DNA of 33,178 nucleotides from Flammula alnicola. Its lineage: Eukaryota; Basidiomycota; Agaricomycetes; Agaricales; Strophariaceae. The notes below the pieces were generated by a model. It did not search any database, was not told the origin of the DNA, and worked only from the letters and a program-made list of their open reading frames with translations. Position 1 is the first letter of the stretch, and each line of letters opens with the position of its first letter. Shown piece by piece: positions 1 to 11,000 of the stretch. Location of the stretch: assembly GCA_015499995.1 (NCBI GenBank), contig JADNRV010000451.1, positions 1 to 33,178 of the forward strand, written 5' to 3'. A program made the translations under genes and the position numbers.

Positions 1-251
1 TAACTTAAACGATCTGCAGACTGCCACATTCGGGCGTTCGTGGCTTCACGGTTCAGAAGGCTGACATCGATGCCTCCGTGAAGGCAATGCGCATACATGC
101 ACTTTTTGAAGAGAAACGTGTTCTACATCAGAGCTTGACAATGTAAATCACAAAACTGCACATTTCAAAATGCCTGTAATAGCTAATTCAGTTTCTACTT
201 CAGAAGAAATCAAGGAGAATTAGAATCATTTTCTATACAAAAGCCGAAGAT

Positions 252-1485
252 TCAGTTCATTTCTCTTTCAGGCGACAACGCTAGCAGGCGGGCAGCAGGA
301 GCGCCCGAAATCGCAGCGGACTGAGGGGAGTTGCTTGTGGGAGTCGCAACCTGTCCCCACGGCGCTCGTCCATACGGACCTTCGACGATAGCCGCGGGCC
401 AGGCAGTGTCGTCGAAGCCAGGATTTTCAAACCCGGCGGGGGTTCCAGTACTGTACTTCCAGCTCCCGTCGGTGATGATGAAGGTGTTCTCCGCGCAACC
501 GCAGGCACAGCCCTCAAACTCTGCTGCAGCGAGAAGTCCGGCAGGCCCACCGTCGTTCGCAGCGTAGACGGCGATGGTGACGGTGAAAGTGGGAGGGAAG
601 TTGACTTGATAGCGTTGTGCGGTGTGGAAATCTTGACCGGACCCGACGAGGAGCCCATTGATGTAGAGGGTGTACGCGTTGTCGGCTACGATATCCATGG
701 TCACGGTGTCTACGAATTCGCCGGCGGGGAGAGTAACGGTTTTGCGGAAGGCACGACCTCCAATGGGCGCGTTTCCGGCACTGTCAACCTCATTGGTCCA
801 AATCCAGCTGGCGGACGGGAGACTAGGGCCTGGGTTCTGTGTAGCAGGCGGGATGGTAATCGCATTCTGAGGCGCGTTCCAGGGGGCGGTAGTCGGATAT
901 GGTCCCTCGACGAACGCGGCGGGCCATGCACTGTCGTCGAAAGCGACCTGCTCGAAGCCGGCTGGTACACCAGAGACACCGTGCCATTCTCCGTCGGTGA
1001 CGATGGTCTCGGTGAAGCCGTCGGTGAATCGGATTTCAATTGCGCTAAGAACTCCAGCGGCATTGCCGACATTGCTTCCGGTATATTGATAGTTCTGGCC
1101 CTCCACGGCGAACACGTTGTAGTCAGGCACGAGAGGGACGCAGTATCGCTGTGCCTTGGTGAAGTCTACTCCTGTGCCGACCTTGTAGCCGTTGACGTAC
1201 AAGGTGTACGCGTCGTCGGTGGTGATGAGAATGTTGGCAGAGAGAGATGTTTTGCCAGCCTCGGGATAATAGTCCCTGCGGAAGGTCGCGTTGCCGGGAG
1301 GGTAAGTAATGCCATCTGCAGCACGACCTGGGATCCAAATCCACTGGGCCCCAGTGAAGTCGAGTGCAGCGGCAAAACTGGCGATGTTGACAGCGATGAG
1401 GAGGCCCAAAAGCGCTGTAATATGTCGAGTTCAACGATAGTATATGGTGCGATGATTTAGGTTCTTTACCTTTGAAAGAGAACAT
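252..1485 (-). CDS. Secreted protein with two tandem jelly-roll carbohydrate-binding-like domains (copy 1)
   Basis: Two exons: 1485-1470 and 1414-252, joined over a 55-nt intron (gtaaag...ttacag, 1469-1415), giving 392 residues. The short first exon supplies the only good ATG. Splicing creates an N-terminus MFSFKALLGLLIAV... that reads as a classical signal peptide, cleaved near residues 22-23 before LDFTG. The mature protein has two homologous units of about 170 residues. Each opens with a WIW motif (around residues 30 and 209), carries AYTLY(V/I)NG...VG(T/S)G..DF..AQRY in the middle, and ends with FDD(S/T)AWPAA.VEGPY. This pattern resembles the beta-sandwich domains N-terminal to rhamnosidases (GH78/CBM67-like) and other galactose-binding-like folds. 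No catalytic domain is present, so a lectin-like or cell-wall role is inferred. Compared with copy 2, one C is missing near the C-terminus, so the last dozen residues (RLLALSPEREMN) are out of frame with copy 2. Confidence 0.8.
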
Positions 1486-1548
1486 TGCGAAGAACTAGCG
1501 AGCTGAGGTTGAGTTTCTGCTCTGAAGGATCCTCGCAGAATATCCTCG

Positions 1549-1557
1549 CCTTTTAAA
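1549..1557 (-). promoter_or_regulatory. TATA-like box upstream of secreted-protein copy 1
   Basis: On the minus strand this reads TTTAAAAGG, about 65 bases before the proposed start codon. The same box and its flanks are conserved in copy 2 at 15185-15193. Position and conservation support a core promoter; the assignment is inferred. Confidence 0.45.
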
Positions 1558-2152
1558 CCTTTTCAAAGAGCCTGAAACCCTGTTTCGTTGAAACGTTTGA
1601 ACCTTCAGACCTTCAATGCGATTGCTGCCCATCTGACCCAGTACGATAAATGAAATTGTGCTATTGAAGGATGACCAGCTCGGCGCTAATCAACTCCGAG
1701 GCTTAAAGCAGCGCATTATGCAAACCATCTGAAGCTAGCTGGATTCGAGACAGCGAGTTCGAATGTTTGACTCCAATAATAGTCTATGTAGCTAACTCAC
1801 TGATGTGCCAGAGCAAAATGTATCATTAGGTTATTTGAATTCTTCGCTGAACCAGAATTGTCATACTGACTGTCCAGAGACATCTACTAATAGATACGAC
1901 AAGTTGACGGGCATAGGAAAATTGGCGTGGCAGGTGTGCCAAAGCGTGCTAAGCCTAAGCGTGCACAGGCGTGGCACGCTCCCGATATTTTCTCACGCCT
2001 TCTTAAAGGTCGTCCGTCAGTATGCTCTCTGGAGTCTGAGCAGTTAGTTTGTTTTTGTGCAAGTCATCTAAGCGTCTTAAATATAAGTGACTCCTCCTCG
2101 TACTGACTAAACTTGTCTTTCCATAGTGAAATATTGCATCTTAAGTCTTTTA

Positions 2153-2712
2153 TGGTGCGGTCGGACTTCAGGCCGCTACTTTTGAACAAGTCGATCACGT
2201 CACCCAAAATGTCACGGATTTCTTATCTCTCTAATGAAAACACTCCATTTGATGAGAAGAATAAATCTACCAGTTATAATCACAAATTTGGCGCGTATGT
2301 CCACATCAGGTAATAATGCACGTGAAAGATTAGATTAAGCGCCCTTGCAACAGCCTCGGGAATACGGTGTAATGACGGGAACTGAACTTCTTAACCTGCA
2401 GCTGAGCTTCCTTTGTCTGAGACCTGCTCTATAGGCATCCATCGAGCGTACCATATCCGAGACCTCAATTACTTCCATGTCAATCACAGGATGGCGTTTA
2501 CGATGGCGAGTTTCGTCTGCATAGGCTGCACCTTCCGAGCGTCCATTTCGTCAACCCATAATTGAAGATCTCATTGTAAAGCTTACGCTCCTTATCTCAA
2601 GTAAAATTTGGTCCGCGGCGCATACTTAGCCACATTTTTGTGTATATGTATATATTCGGCCAGCCGATTTGGCGCGTGTACAAAAGTAGTGGCCTAAAGT
2701 CCGACCGCACCA
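2153..2712. mobile_element. Non-autonomous Tc1/mariner-like DNA transposon (MITE)
   Basis: A 32-bp terminal inverted repeat lies at 2153-2184 and 2681-2712, beginning TGGTGCGGTCGGACTT at each outer end. The arms match at 30 of 32 positions; both mismatches are transitions. TA dinucleotides sit directly outside each end (2151-2152 and 2713-2714), as expected for the TA target duplication of the Tc1/mariner superfamily. The 560-bp body has no transposase reading frame; the short frames inside are not protein-like. The superfamily is inferred from the ends alone. Confidence 0.75.
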
Positions 2713-2770
2713 TAAATATTTCTGTAATGATTCTTGACATGACACTTGGGCGCACACTCTATATATAATA

Positions 2771-2849
2771 CACGCCGCTCTTCTTGCACGCCGCCGCTCT
2801 TCTTGCACGCCGCTGCACGCCATGCACGCCTCTGCCCGCCGCTGCCCAC
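2771..2849. repeat. Degenerate tandem repeat of (tgca)cgccgctcttct units
   Basis: The motif CACGCCGC(CGC)TCTTCTTG is repeated and then decays into GCACGCC, CTGCCCGCCGCTGCCC units. It lies immediately beyond the stop codon of the kinase-like remnant and about 60 bp from the TA-flanked element. It has no coding sense in its context. Confidence 0.55.
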
Positions 2850-2850
2850 T

Positions 2851-3660
2851 CTAGTCCTTATTATCATTGAGATTTTGTGATGGGTCTGGGTATGACACGA
2901 TGGTAGCAGCAAGCGCCGGTGATGAGTTATTCCAGGACTGGAGGAAATTCGATCTGTTGGGAAAATCGGTTGTCAGCCAATATCTGAGCACACTGGCAAA
3001 GTAATGGTTGAGAGGGACCTCGCGTCGCCAGACTCTCGCTCTTCCGAATCCTAACACCATTGCAGCTCCGAAATCAATTAATCGGACCATCAACTCTGAG
3101 TTCCCCCTCAGCTTGGAAACGGTGAAGTTGGCTGGATGGATGTCGCCGTGCACGATACCCTTCAAATGGATTGAGTTGATGATGGTCAACTGAACTATAG
3201 AGGCATGAAGGGAGTGTTAATCACCCAACGGAACAATGTCTTACCATCTGTTGAGCGAAGAAAGCAACGTGAAATTCGGTCACCTTTCCAGGCCAAAACT
3301 CGGAGTGTCTCTGGACAAAGGAAAGCAAGGTCATCCCCATGTTCTCCATGATTATGGCACGGAAGAGTCTAGATGTCTCGAAACGCTTTACGCGAGGAAT
3401 TCCAGCGACATTCTTAAGCAGAGTGTAGACCTCGAACTCATGTTCCAGCAAGGACCTCTCCGAGATCTTCTCTTTTTTTATCACTGGTCGCCCATTGGAT
3501 CCTTCCAATTCATGGACGGACGCTTATTGTCGTATAAGTGAGCAAGAGCGGTGAAGTAGGTGGAATGAACGAACCGGAGCCTCCTTTTCCAATAAGTCTG
3601 CCAATGCTGCATCGAACCATATTGTGGGTGTTGGATTACTGCCCTCAGTTGCATCTTCTA
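2851..3660 (-). pseudogene. Protein kinase-like gene, probably truncated
   Basis: Three exons fit on the minus strand: about 3660-3571, 3522-3245 and 3189-2851, over introns of 48 nt (3570-3523) and 55 nt (3244-3190) that keep one frame. The readable protein contains an N-lobe lysine (PVIKKEK), an alpha-C region with a candidate glutamate (LLEHEFEVYTLL), a hinge-like segment (AIIMENMGMTLLSF), a catalytic loop IVHGDIHPANF with HGD in place of HRD, and the metal-binding LIDFG. The HGDxxxxN form recalls aminoglycoside/choline-kinase-like and fungal kinase families. The C-lobe after DFG is short, has no recognisable APE motif, and ends at a stop beside a tandem repeat. No convincing start codon or glycine-rich loop is visible upstream, where stops interrupt all three frames. 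I therefore read it as truncated; an unusual but complete gene with unseen 5' exons remains possible. Confidence 0.55.
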
Positions 3661-3937
3661 CTTAGTAATACCATCCTATGCCAGTGCTCTCTTCGGATGG
3701 GGAATTTTTTCGAGCTGCAGTTGTCGCAAGGCCCGTTTGTTATATATATCGTTATACATATTCTAGACGACTACTTGAGCATATACCCACACTCCTCGAG
3801 ATTTCAGTCTAGAGACCACCAAAAAAAGTAGACATGGCACTCGATCTTCCCCAGACTTTGTAATGTTTGTGAGATTCGAAGACGCAGTAATAATTGACAG
3901 TACACAGCGCTGAAGGCTGCAGAATAATTAGGTCCAT

Positions 3938-4931
3938 GAACAGGTACGCTGCCACCTCGAGCGTCAACTCACCGTCTTTCAAAAAATAACACTCAAGGCT
4001 TCTTTTCTTCCTTAGCCCTCGGAATCGATCCCAAACCCAGCCTCATGGAGCTTCTCACCGAGTCCAAAAAGAACTGGTTGAGCCCTCGCCCAAAACTCCC
4101 TCCAATCCTCGACAGCACCGTCCGGCTCTTCCAAGTGGATGTCAGATAGTGGGACAAGCGCTCCATGGATATTAAATATGTCAGGATATTTTTCGCGAAC
4201 GGGAGAGGAGAGCGGGATTGACGATATCTGGTTGACAATGGTGTGGGTGAGGATGGCTACCACACGCCGAGCACGTCCAACCTCGGACGTTGGAGGAACG
4301 GGGACGACGTTGTCGAACTCCTGCACAGAGTAGAATCATGAATGTATTATTGTCAGTATTCATGCGTACTCGAGGACATTCGGAGAGACGCACAAACAGA
4401 AACTGAATCGCTTCCTCTGGATCTTGGACTCTGCTCAAGGTCAGCTTGATCTGGAAAAAGAGACTATACGCTCTCCGGAGCCGATCCTCGTGGTCTGGTG
4501 CAAGTAGGTTGAGCCATGGAGCCGAGGCTGTGTTCTCGAAAGCCCGGAGCATCATCCACTTCAAGTCAAACGGGGCGTCCTCGGTCGAATCTGCCGGTGT
4601 GTCTTCATGGGGCGGCACCTCCTTGCCAGAGGTTGAGTATGAGCGACATTGAGAGGGTACTGTACGACCTGAAGGCTTGTCCAAAGTTGTATAGCGATAT
4701 GTTACTGTTAACCGCGCAAGACGCAAACTGGGAGAGCAATGGTAAGGTAGATTCAGACGCGGTACCTGCCAGTGATGAGTATAGAGAATGCAGAAAGACT
4801 CTTTGTCTCGTACCCGAGTCTGCTCGCACAAAGGAGCAAGTGAACGTCGTATGGAACTCTTCAACATCGCCCAAGTACCACAAGTTATACGACGCCGCTG
4901 GAGTGAGTCGTGAAGTTCAGTTGTGACGCAT
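3938..4931. repeat. Direct repeat, copy 1 (mate at 17409-18423)
   Basis: This block matches 17409-18423 in the same orientation, from 'gaacag(g)tacgctgccacctcg' to 'gttgtgacgca'. It contains the whole mitochondrial-type gene and about 70 bases on each side. Flanking DNA is unrelated, so the unit moved or duplicated as a discrete block. Confidence 0.93.
4012..4867 (-). CDS. Hypothetical protein with mitochondrial-type presequence (copy 1)
   Basis: Three exons: 4867-4814, 4765-4370 and 4320-4012, with introns of 48 nt (4813-4766) and 49 nt (4369-4321). The second intron carries an ideal branch site (tactgac) before tgtgcag. The product is 252 residues. It starts MLKSSIRRSLAPLCEQTR, which is basic and lacks acidic residues, and carries an RSYSTSG stretch near residue 60; both suit a mitochondrial matrix presequence. 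The body is a conserved soluble domain with motifs APWLN, DHEDRLRRAYSLFFQ and EDWREFWARAQPVL. I do not recognise the family. Compared with copy 2, a deletion of about 25 bases near the 3' end shifts the frame and ends the protein at GFGIDSEG, losing a lysine-rich tail. It may still work, or may be decaying. Confidence 0.68.
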
Positions 4932-5463
4932 GGCTATATATGAGTGACCTCATCATAAACTAGTCTCGGATACAACCAGCCGAGTTGAGCTGAGTCACGG
5001 CAACGCTAATGTGGAAACAGCACATCCTGGGGCTTGCTTCAATGTCCGCGATTCTGGGGGGTTGTTCGTGGCCACCGCTTGGACCAGTCTCCACACCTAT
5101 CCCTTAACCTTTGCTGGGCGATTTGTGTTAGGACATGTCTCGGAGGATTTCGCTTACTTATAATTTTAAAATATTTTCAACTGGTAAAGATATGCGTGAA
5201 GCGGTTTGCTATATTTGAGCTTTTTATCTTACACATCAATGTATCACCAGTTTTGCATCCTGAGCTCCATAAATTCGTAAGAGGCATATAAGAGAACATA
5301 TTTATGTGTTTAATTAAAAATATTCACGTAGAGCGAGCCAGAGACCTGTATTTCGAGGTCAGAATCTCAAATCCGATGTTATTAACTTATGCCGACGAAC
5401 TTACTTAGGATGCTGAGAACACAAAAATGTATGAACACACAACGCAAAACACGAAAAAAGGTA
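4932..5463. other. No gene seen
   Basis: AT-rich sequence with short frames only; none has protein-like composition or usable splice sites. I see no terminal repeats. Confidence 0.5.
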
Positions 5464-5640
5464 ACGACAGCACCGTCCGGCGAGTCTGCCAAGTGGATGT
5501 CAGAGCCAAGTGGATGTCAGAGTCAAGTGGATGTCAGATAGTAGTGGGACAAGCGCTCCATGGATATTTGATGGCTACCGCACGCCGAGCACGTCCAACC
5601 CCGGACGTTGGAGGAACGGGGACGTTGCCAAATGCCTAAT
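5464..5640 (-). pseudogene. Scrambled third fragment of the mitochondrial-type gene
   Basis: The block starting 'gacagcaccgtccgg' and ending 'aggaacggggacgttg' matches part of the last exon of the genes at 4012-4867 and 17463-18353. About 75-80 internal bases, corresponding to the 'aatatgtcagg...gtggg' portion, are missing. The 17-bp unit (c/t)caagtggatgtcaga(g/t) is present three times in tandem, where each full-length copy has it once. Bases such as 'gctaccgcacgcc' agree with the copy at 17463 rather than the nearer copy. No reading frame survives. Confidence 0.85.
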
Positions 5641-8050
5641 AGTAATTATGGGCATGTGCGCAGACTGGCCCGTCACTCGCTAAGCTTACTGAAGCGGAAG
5701 TAGGGAGGGGCGTCTTAGGCTGTCTCCTTAGTGCCGGCATTATGCATAGCGAGGGCTCTCCTTGTGCTTAATATTGTACATTGTACGTATTTCGTCCTGA
5801 GATTCTCTTTTTCCATGAATTGAAATTCAATTCCTTCACCCACCCACCAGCGCTGTTTTCACGCCTGTGTTCAACATCAAACTTGCGCACGATGATATGT
5901 ATACCCACCGACCCACCGATCCATCCGCGAGTCGGGTGCGGCGTGCCCTGGATACTTAATTATAATGGACGTGTACTTGGGTCCGAGCTCGAAGCTCGAG
6001 AGGGTGGCTAGCCGGTGGGCCTTGCAAGTCCGAGTCAATGTAGGTATGTACATACTGTATATATGTACCAGTCCGCATTGACATTGACAAGTGCATCCGC
6101 GGGTTAAACCCTGGAGGAATAGGCAGCGTCTATATTTAAATGTTCCTGGGAGGTGGGAGTGAGTCGGCCTGCAGAAAGCAAGCTCGCGTGGCACTGTGCT
6201 TATTCATGAAGAAGCCCTTGCGCATATATACCCATGCTCAAGGCCTCGCGCAAATGTCGGCAGCCTCCTGGGTTTTCAGTCCAGACATCTGCAGCGTGCT
6301 TAAATTGTGCTTGCCAGATTCCTTGGGATTGCTTATGCGCGGGGCGTTCTCGCCACTCGGGTCCGAGATCGTGCGCGTGGGTACTGGCCGGTGGTGCCAT
6401 TGTACCTCCTTCTACCGGTCCGCAGCGGTTTTCTGTGCCCTCGCGGCGGCTATATTTATCGATTATCATGGAGGTGAGATTGGACGTTCAGAATCACTTC
6501 GACGGTACACGTTGGTGGGTGGGTGGGGATACTAAGTATACTTAGCTCTTAAGTATGTGGACTACATGTGTAATTTTAAATCGCCAATATTCACGCATCG
6601 GTCTTGGAGGCCGTATGTACTTATTTCGAGGTTGGGTTAAATTTAAATACTTACTTAAAAGCCAGGGATTTAGGGTAATATATATTTATAAGTGGGGTGT
6701 TTTATTAATAGGCGCCCGCCCGCCCGCTCGCGAGGGTGGCTCGCAATCGTCGAATTAGAGGCAATGGTTAGAGGGCCCGAGGAACACCATTCCTCCGTCG
6801 AATCTCGAGTCTCTCGTATTGTTAGTTTCTGTGAAACAAGGTGTTTGTAGTGTGTCGTCGCATCCCCCGTGCGCTCGGTTGTGATCGACTGTCAGTGTCA
6901 CATGAAAACTTTGAAAAGTGCGCCGATACGACAGCCCTCCGCGCCTCGGATCGTGTTTCGGGACCCTGTAAGTGGGCTGTATCCTCCGTGTATTATACCT
7001 GAGGTTGATGGCGTTTAGCTATGGTGCCTGAAACAGCTGCGCAACCCTCCCGTGGCTTCCAGTATGCTTTGATGGAAAGAGAAAGTAAATGATGGGCGCA
7101 CTGAACGTCGGGAAAGGACCAGTGTTATAGTTACTCCAGTTGAAAGGACGGTGCTCGCCGTCCGTGTTTTTCGTACACTTGATTGATTGGGGAGTGGAAA
7201 CGCGGATCCCAGGAGATGACGACGGGTTCAAGGTTGGAGTACGTGCTAACGAGAGATCGTGGTCGTGTGCAGCCATCGACCCGAGGATGTACTTTGCAGG
7301 TCTTATACAAGAACCTGGAAAGTACAGTACCTATCCGGATTAGCGCCAGCCAAGAGAATTTGAAGCCAAGCCCGCCCGGAGGAATAACGGGTGTTCGCAG
7401 CGCCACCATGTGCGCCCATCAGCTGTGATATCTGATAAGGGGAGGAGGATGAATCATGACGAATTGCGGGTATGTAGTCAAGTCGTCGACCTTGACGAGT
7501 GTTTAGATAACGGTCTGGCCGGTTCTGGGAGGCGTAGTTATGCCACGTGAATGTGTACCCAGAGGGATGGAGGAGAAACAGCGGACAAAATTTTTGGAAG
7601 ACAGGAAAGATGGAACTTGGAAGACAGCGCAGAAAGAGGGGAGTTGGAGTGTTTGTCATTAACGAAAGACTATGCCGGTCATATTAAGAGACTATACCGG
7701 TCAGGCTGGATCAGAAAACATCAGATGACGAATTTTCACGAGAAGTGATGAAAAATAGGCACCTGGTAGGTACTTAAGTATAGTACCGCAGAGGATACAA
7801 AAGCACAGAGCGCGGTTGATGACAGAATGGATAATCATCAACGGTTCAGACATTGATCCATTTCCTCGTCGCAAGACAGACGGAGAATACATAATCAAGA
7901 GATCTAGAGAAGGCTCGCCACTTTGTGTGAGAAAGCGCACAAGTTGCCGAAGCCAAGAACTGGGGTGACGGGCCGTGTGTGAGCGCTGCTCTCTGACATG
8001 ACAGGTGTCCAGGTCCAAATCGGGCCGCGGAATCTAAAACTAAAGTCTGA
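5641..8050. other. Long stretch without a supportable gene
   Basis: Open frames occur on both strands (for example 6140-6535 plus, 7019-7276, 7131-7409 and 7303-7659 minus). They overlap one another, lack recognisable motifs, and cannot be joined by convincing introns. Composition varies, with patches such as the GC-rich 'gcgcccgcccgcccgctcgcgag' at 6711-6733 inside AT-rich DNA. The last few hundred bases presumably hold the promoter of the gene starting at 8051. Decayed transposon DNA is possible, but I found no terminal repeats or target duplications. Confidence 0.4.
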
Positions 8051-11000
8051 ATGACGACAAGGCAAGGTGGCAAGGCAATGGCCAGCAAACTCTTAACATA
8101 CACAACACTTTCTCCCACTCACTACCCTCCTCCTCCTCCCATGCCTCGCCCCCCGCCCTCTGACGTCTTTCGCCCCCGCCTCCCCATCGACCCCTTTGCG
8201 AGCGTAGACACCAATATCGTCCCATGGCACATCCCACACGACCTGCCCCATTCCCCGCCCCAGGTCATTCTCATCCTCGGAGGTAACTAAATTATCACCC
8301 ACCTCTAATCCTCACTGACAAAACACCCACCACGCACAGAACCACCCCCAACCGACCTCCTGCCCCTGCTCACATCGCCCTATCTCACCCGCTCGCTCAT
8401 CCTCATCGCCACGCACCGCCCCCCCTCGCTGCCTGCGATCCCACCCGCCACCCCGGGCCCCGCCGTCCGCGTCCTTCGCCTCCCCGCCCCGCTCGCCGCC
8501 CACGATGCCGGCGCCCTCCGCCTCGTCAGCCTCTTCGAGCGCGCCCAGCGCGTCGCCCGCTTGTGGCGCTATTCCACCACCCGCCAGTCGTCATCCCAAT
8601 CGTCATCCGGGCGAGCGAGAGCGGGCTCGGCATCGACGTCGACGGCCCACCACCGCATCATCCAGCTCGCAGAGGAGACCCGCGACGGCGAGTTTACCGT
8701 CGTCGAGCCCTTTGTGTTTACGTCGCACCCGCACCCGCACCCGCATCCGCACGCCGTACCTTCGACTTCGAATTCGAGTTCTAGACCCGCCGCCGCACAA
8801 CGCTATCCCTCCCCCGCACCCTCCATCAGCTCGCTCTCCTCCTCCGCCTCGGCGTCGAGCCTCTCCAAGCCTAAAAAATCCCGCTTCTCCTCCCTGTCGC
8901 TCGGCCTGTCCAGCTCGCACTCGCCTTCGCCCTCCCCAGCGTCCTCGCTCAACCCGTCGCCCACGAATTCCTCCTTCCCTATCCATTCCTCTTCCTCATC
9001 GTCCTGCCCTCCCTCCCTCACCTCCTCAAATTCCACCGCCGCCACCTCTTCGCAAACCCTCACCCGCACCCCCACCCAGCGGCGCAAACTCCAACGCACC
9101 CAGTCCGCCCTGTCCAAGCTCGTCAAAGACGCCGCCTCCGCCGCCTCATCCTCCTCCAACGCAGAAGCCACCGCTGCAAGGGGCTTCGATGCCATCGTCA
9201 ATTTCCTTCCTGACGGCACGCCGGATAAGCAGCTCTTGAAGCACGCGATTCTGGTGACGACGCTGTGTGCGGCGTATCTCGTTGTGCCTGCGCCTGATGC
9301 TGGTGTGGGTGTGGGTGGGGGTGGGGGTGGGGGTGGGGGTGTGGGCACTACTAAGGAGGGGGGGAGGGTGGGGGAGGAAAAACGTAACGGCTATGCGTAT
9401 GCGTATGGGCGGTCGGCGTCGACGCCTGTGCCGTCGTCGTCGTCGTCGTCGGCAACGCATCTGCCTTCCTTTATCTCCTCTGCAACTTCTACAACGACAA
9501 CGCCAACGCCAACACCCACTCTCCCGCGCCCGCGCCGCATGCCCTCAAGGCGCTTCTCCATGTTCTCGTTCGCGTCCGCTTCTCAATCCCAGCTGGTGTC
9601 GACGTCGCCGTCGACGTCGACGTCAACGGAGGAGTGTCCATCGTCGCCTGCCCCGTCGTATGCGTCGACGGTCGTCGCTACGCCCAAACCCCGGCACAGA
9701 TCAGCATGGGCAGAGGGCGAAAGCGCGACGCACACGGACACGGACATGCACAAGCCCAAGGTGGTAAAGAAGACCAAGACGAAGAGCGTGAGGCGGCGGT
9801 TGTCTGCGTTGCTTGGGGGACCGCCGACGTCGCAGCAGGAGTGGGAGCGGGAGCAGGAGGTTGTGCCGCCGATGCCGCCGCTTCCTGTGGCTGCTGTCCA
9901 CAAGCAAAACCAACGCCGTGCGTCGGGGGCGTCGTCGAGGTCGGTGGCTGTGACTACGACACGCCCGCTGTCCATGTCCATGTCCATGGCCGTGTCGGAT
10001 GTGGAGGTGGAGGGGGAGTATGCTGTGGGTGGTGATAGAAGTAGCCTTAGGACCGGGCCGGCGAGTCGGAGACAGAGCTTTGGAGGGGAAGGCATACCAC
10101 CACCGCCACCGACGCGCCCGAGAAACGCACACGTCGTGCACGTGTTGCCTGCTGGGTGGGTCGACTGGGAGGGACAAGCTGGCGGCGTGGGTCCAGGTCA
10201 AGCGTCGAGTCGGGACAGTCAAGCGAACTTAGCAGCGAAGAGACACGGACACGGACACGCGGCGAACTCGAAACCGAAACCGAAGCTCGTGCAGAGCATC
10301 GAGCAGTTTTTGCTGTCGTTCGCGTACCCGCTTGGGAGCTTGGGGGCGTCGTCGTCTTCGGCTGGGGCTGCGCTTGGTCCTGGTCGTGCGAAGGAGAAGG
10401 AGACGGAGCGCGAGCGTGATAGGGATCGAGAACGCGAAGGCGAACGCGAAAAGGGCAGAGGAAGAGACACGCACACGCACACGGACGCCCAGAGAAGACG
10501 CACGTCGTACTTCCCACCGCCGTCGGCGTACCCCGCTATGCCGCCGCCCCCGCCGGAGGCCAGGTCGAGCCATGGCCAACGACAGCAACAACAACCACAA
10601 CCGCACGCGCAGCCCCAAGGGGGTAGTCTGGCAGCTCTGGCAGCTGCGTCTGCGCAGGCGCAGACGCGGCCGGTGCCGTACCTCGTTGCGCCGGGGCTGT
10701 TTGGGGCATTGGTGGGTGGTGCTGCCGATTTAGTACCTGCACCTGGAGGAAGTGGTGGAGGAAGAGACGAGAGGCGGCTGACGCATGGCGAAGTCGTGTT
10801 GTTGGGCGCGTTGGATTTTGACCACGAGCTTGCTGGCCTTGGGCTCGGGGTTGGTGCTGGGGTTGGTGCTGGCAGTGGAAGTGGAGGCAGAGGCAGAGGC
10901 AGCAGCGATGGACTGGGAATGCGATTGGGGAATGTGGGGGCGGTGGGGGGCGGACGGGCGTGGGTTGGGTGGGGGGATGTCGTTTTTGTAGGGTCGTCGG

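Larger units (their letters stand above)
1..1907. repeat. Inverted-repeat arm 1 (mate at 14887-16783)
   Basis: The reverse complement of this stretch matches 14887-16783 over its whole length. The match covers the 3' flank of the secreted-protein gene, the gene itself, its promoter, and upstream DNA as far as the block around 'catctactaatagata'. Homology stops near 1907 on this side and near 14887 on the other. It reaches position 1, so this arm may continue outside the window. Differences are scattered substitutions and small indels, so the duplication is not brand new. Confidence 0.93.

Noticed and set aside
606..1460. 284-codon plus-strand frame opposite secreted-protein copy 1 (mirrored at 15298-16167 minus in copy 2)
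   Set aside because: Antisense shadow of the conserved gene. It is present in both copies because the sense sequence is conserved; its composition is not protein-like.
2113..2313. Open frame on the plus strand
   Set aside because: It overlaps the left terminal inverted repeat of the TA-flanked element and has no protein-like features.
5890..6530. Resemblance between 'cccacccaccg' words near 5838-5920 and their complement near 6513-6530
   Set aside because: The match is short, C-rich and imperfect, with no target duplication, so it does not define transposon ends.
8505..9239. Long Pro/Ser/Arg-rich frames on both strands across 8.5-12.5 kb (for example 8803-9348 and 10219-11433 minus)
   Set aside because: They are by-products of high GC content and repeat structure; only the plus-strand frame joined to the first exon carries ordered protein segments.
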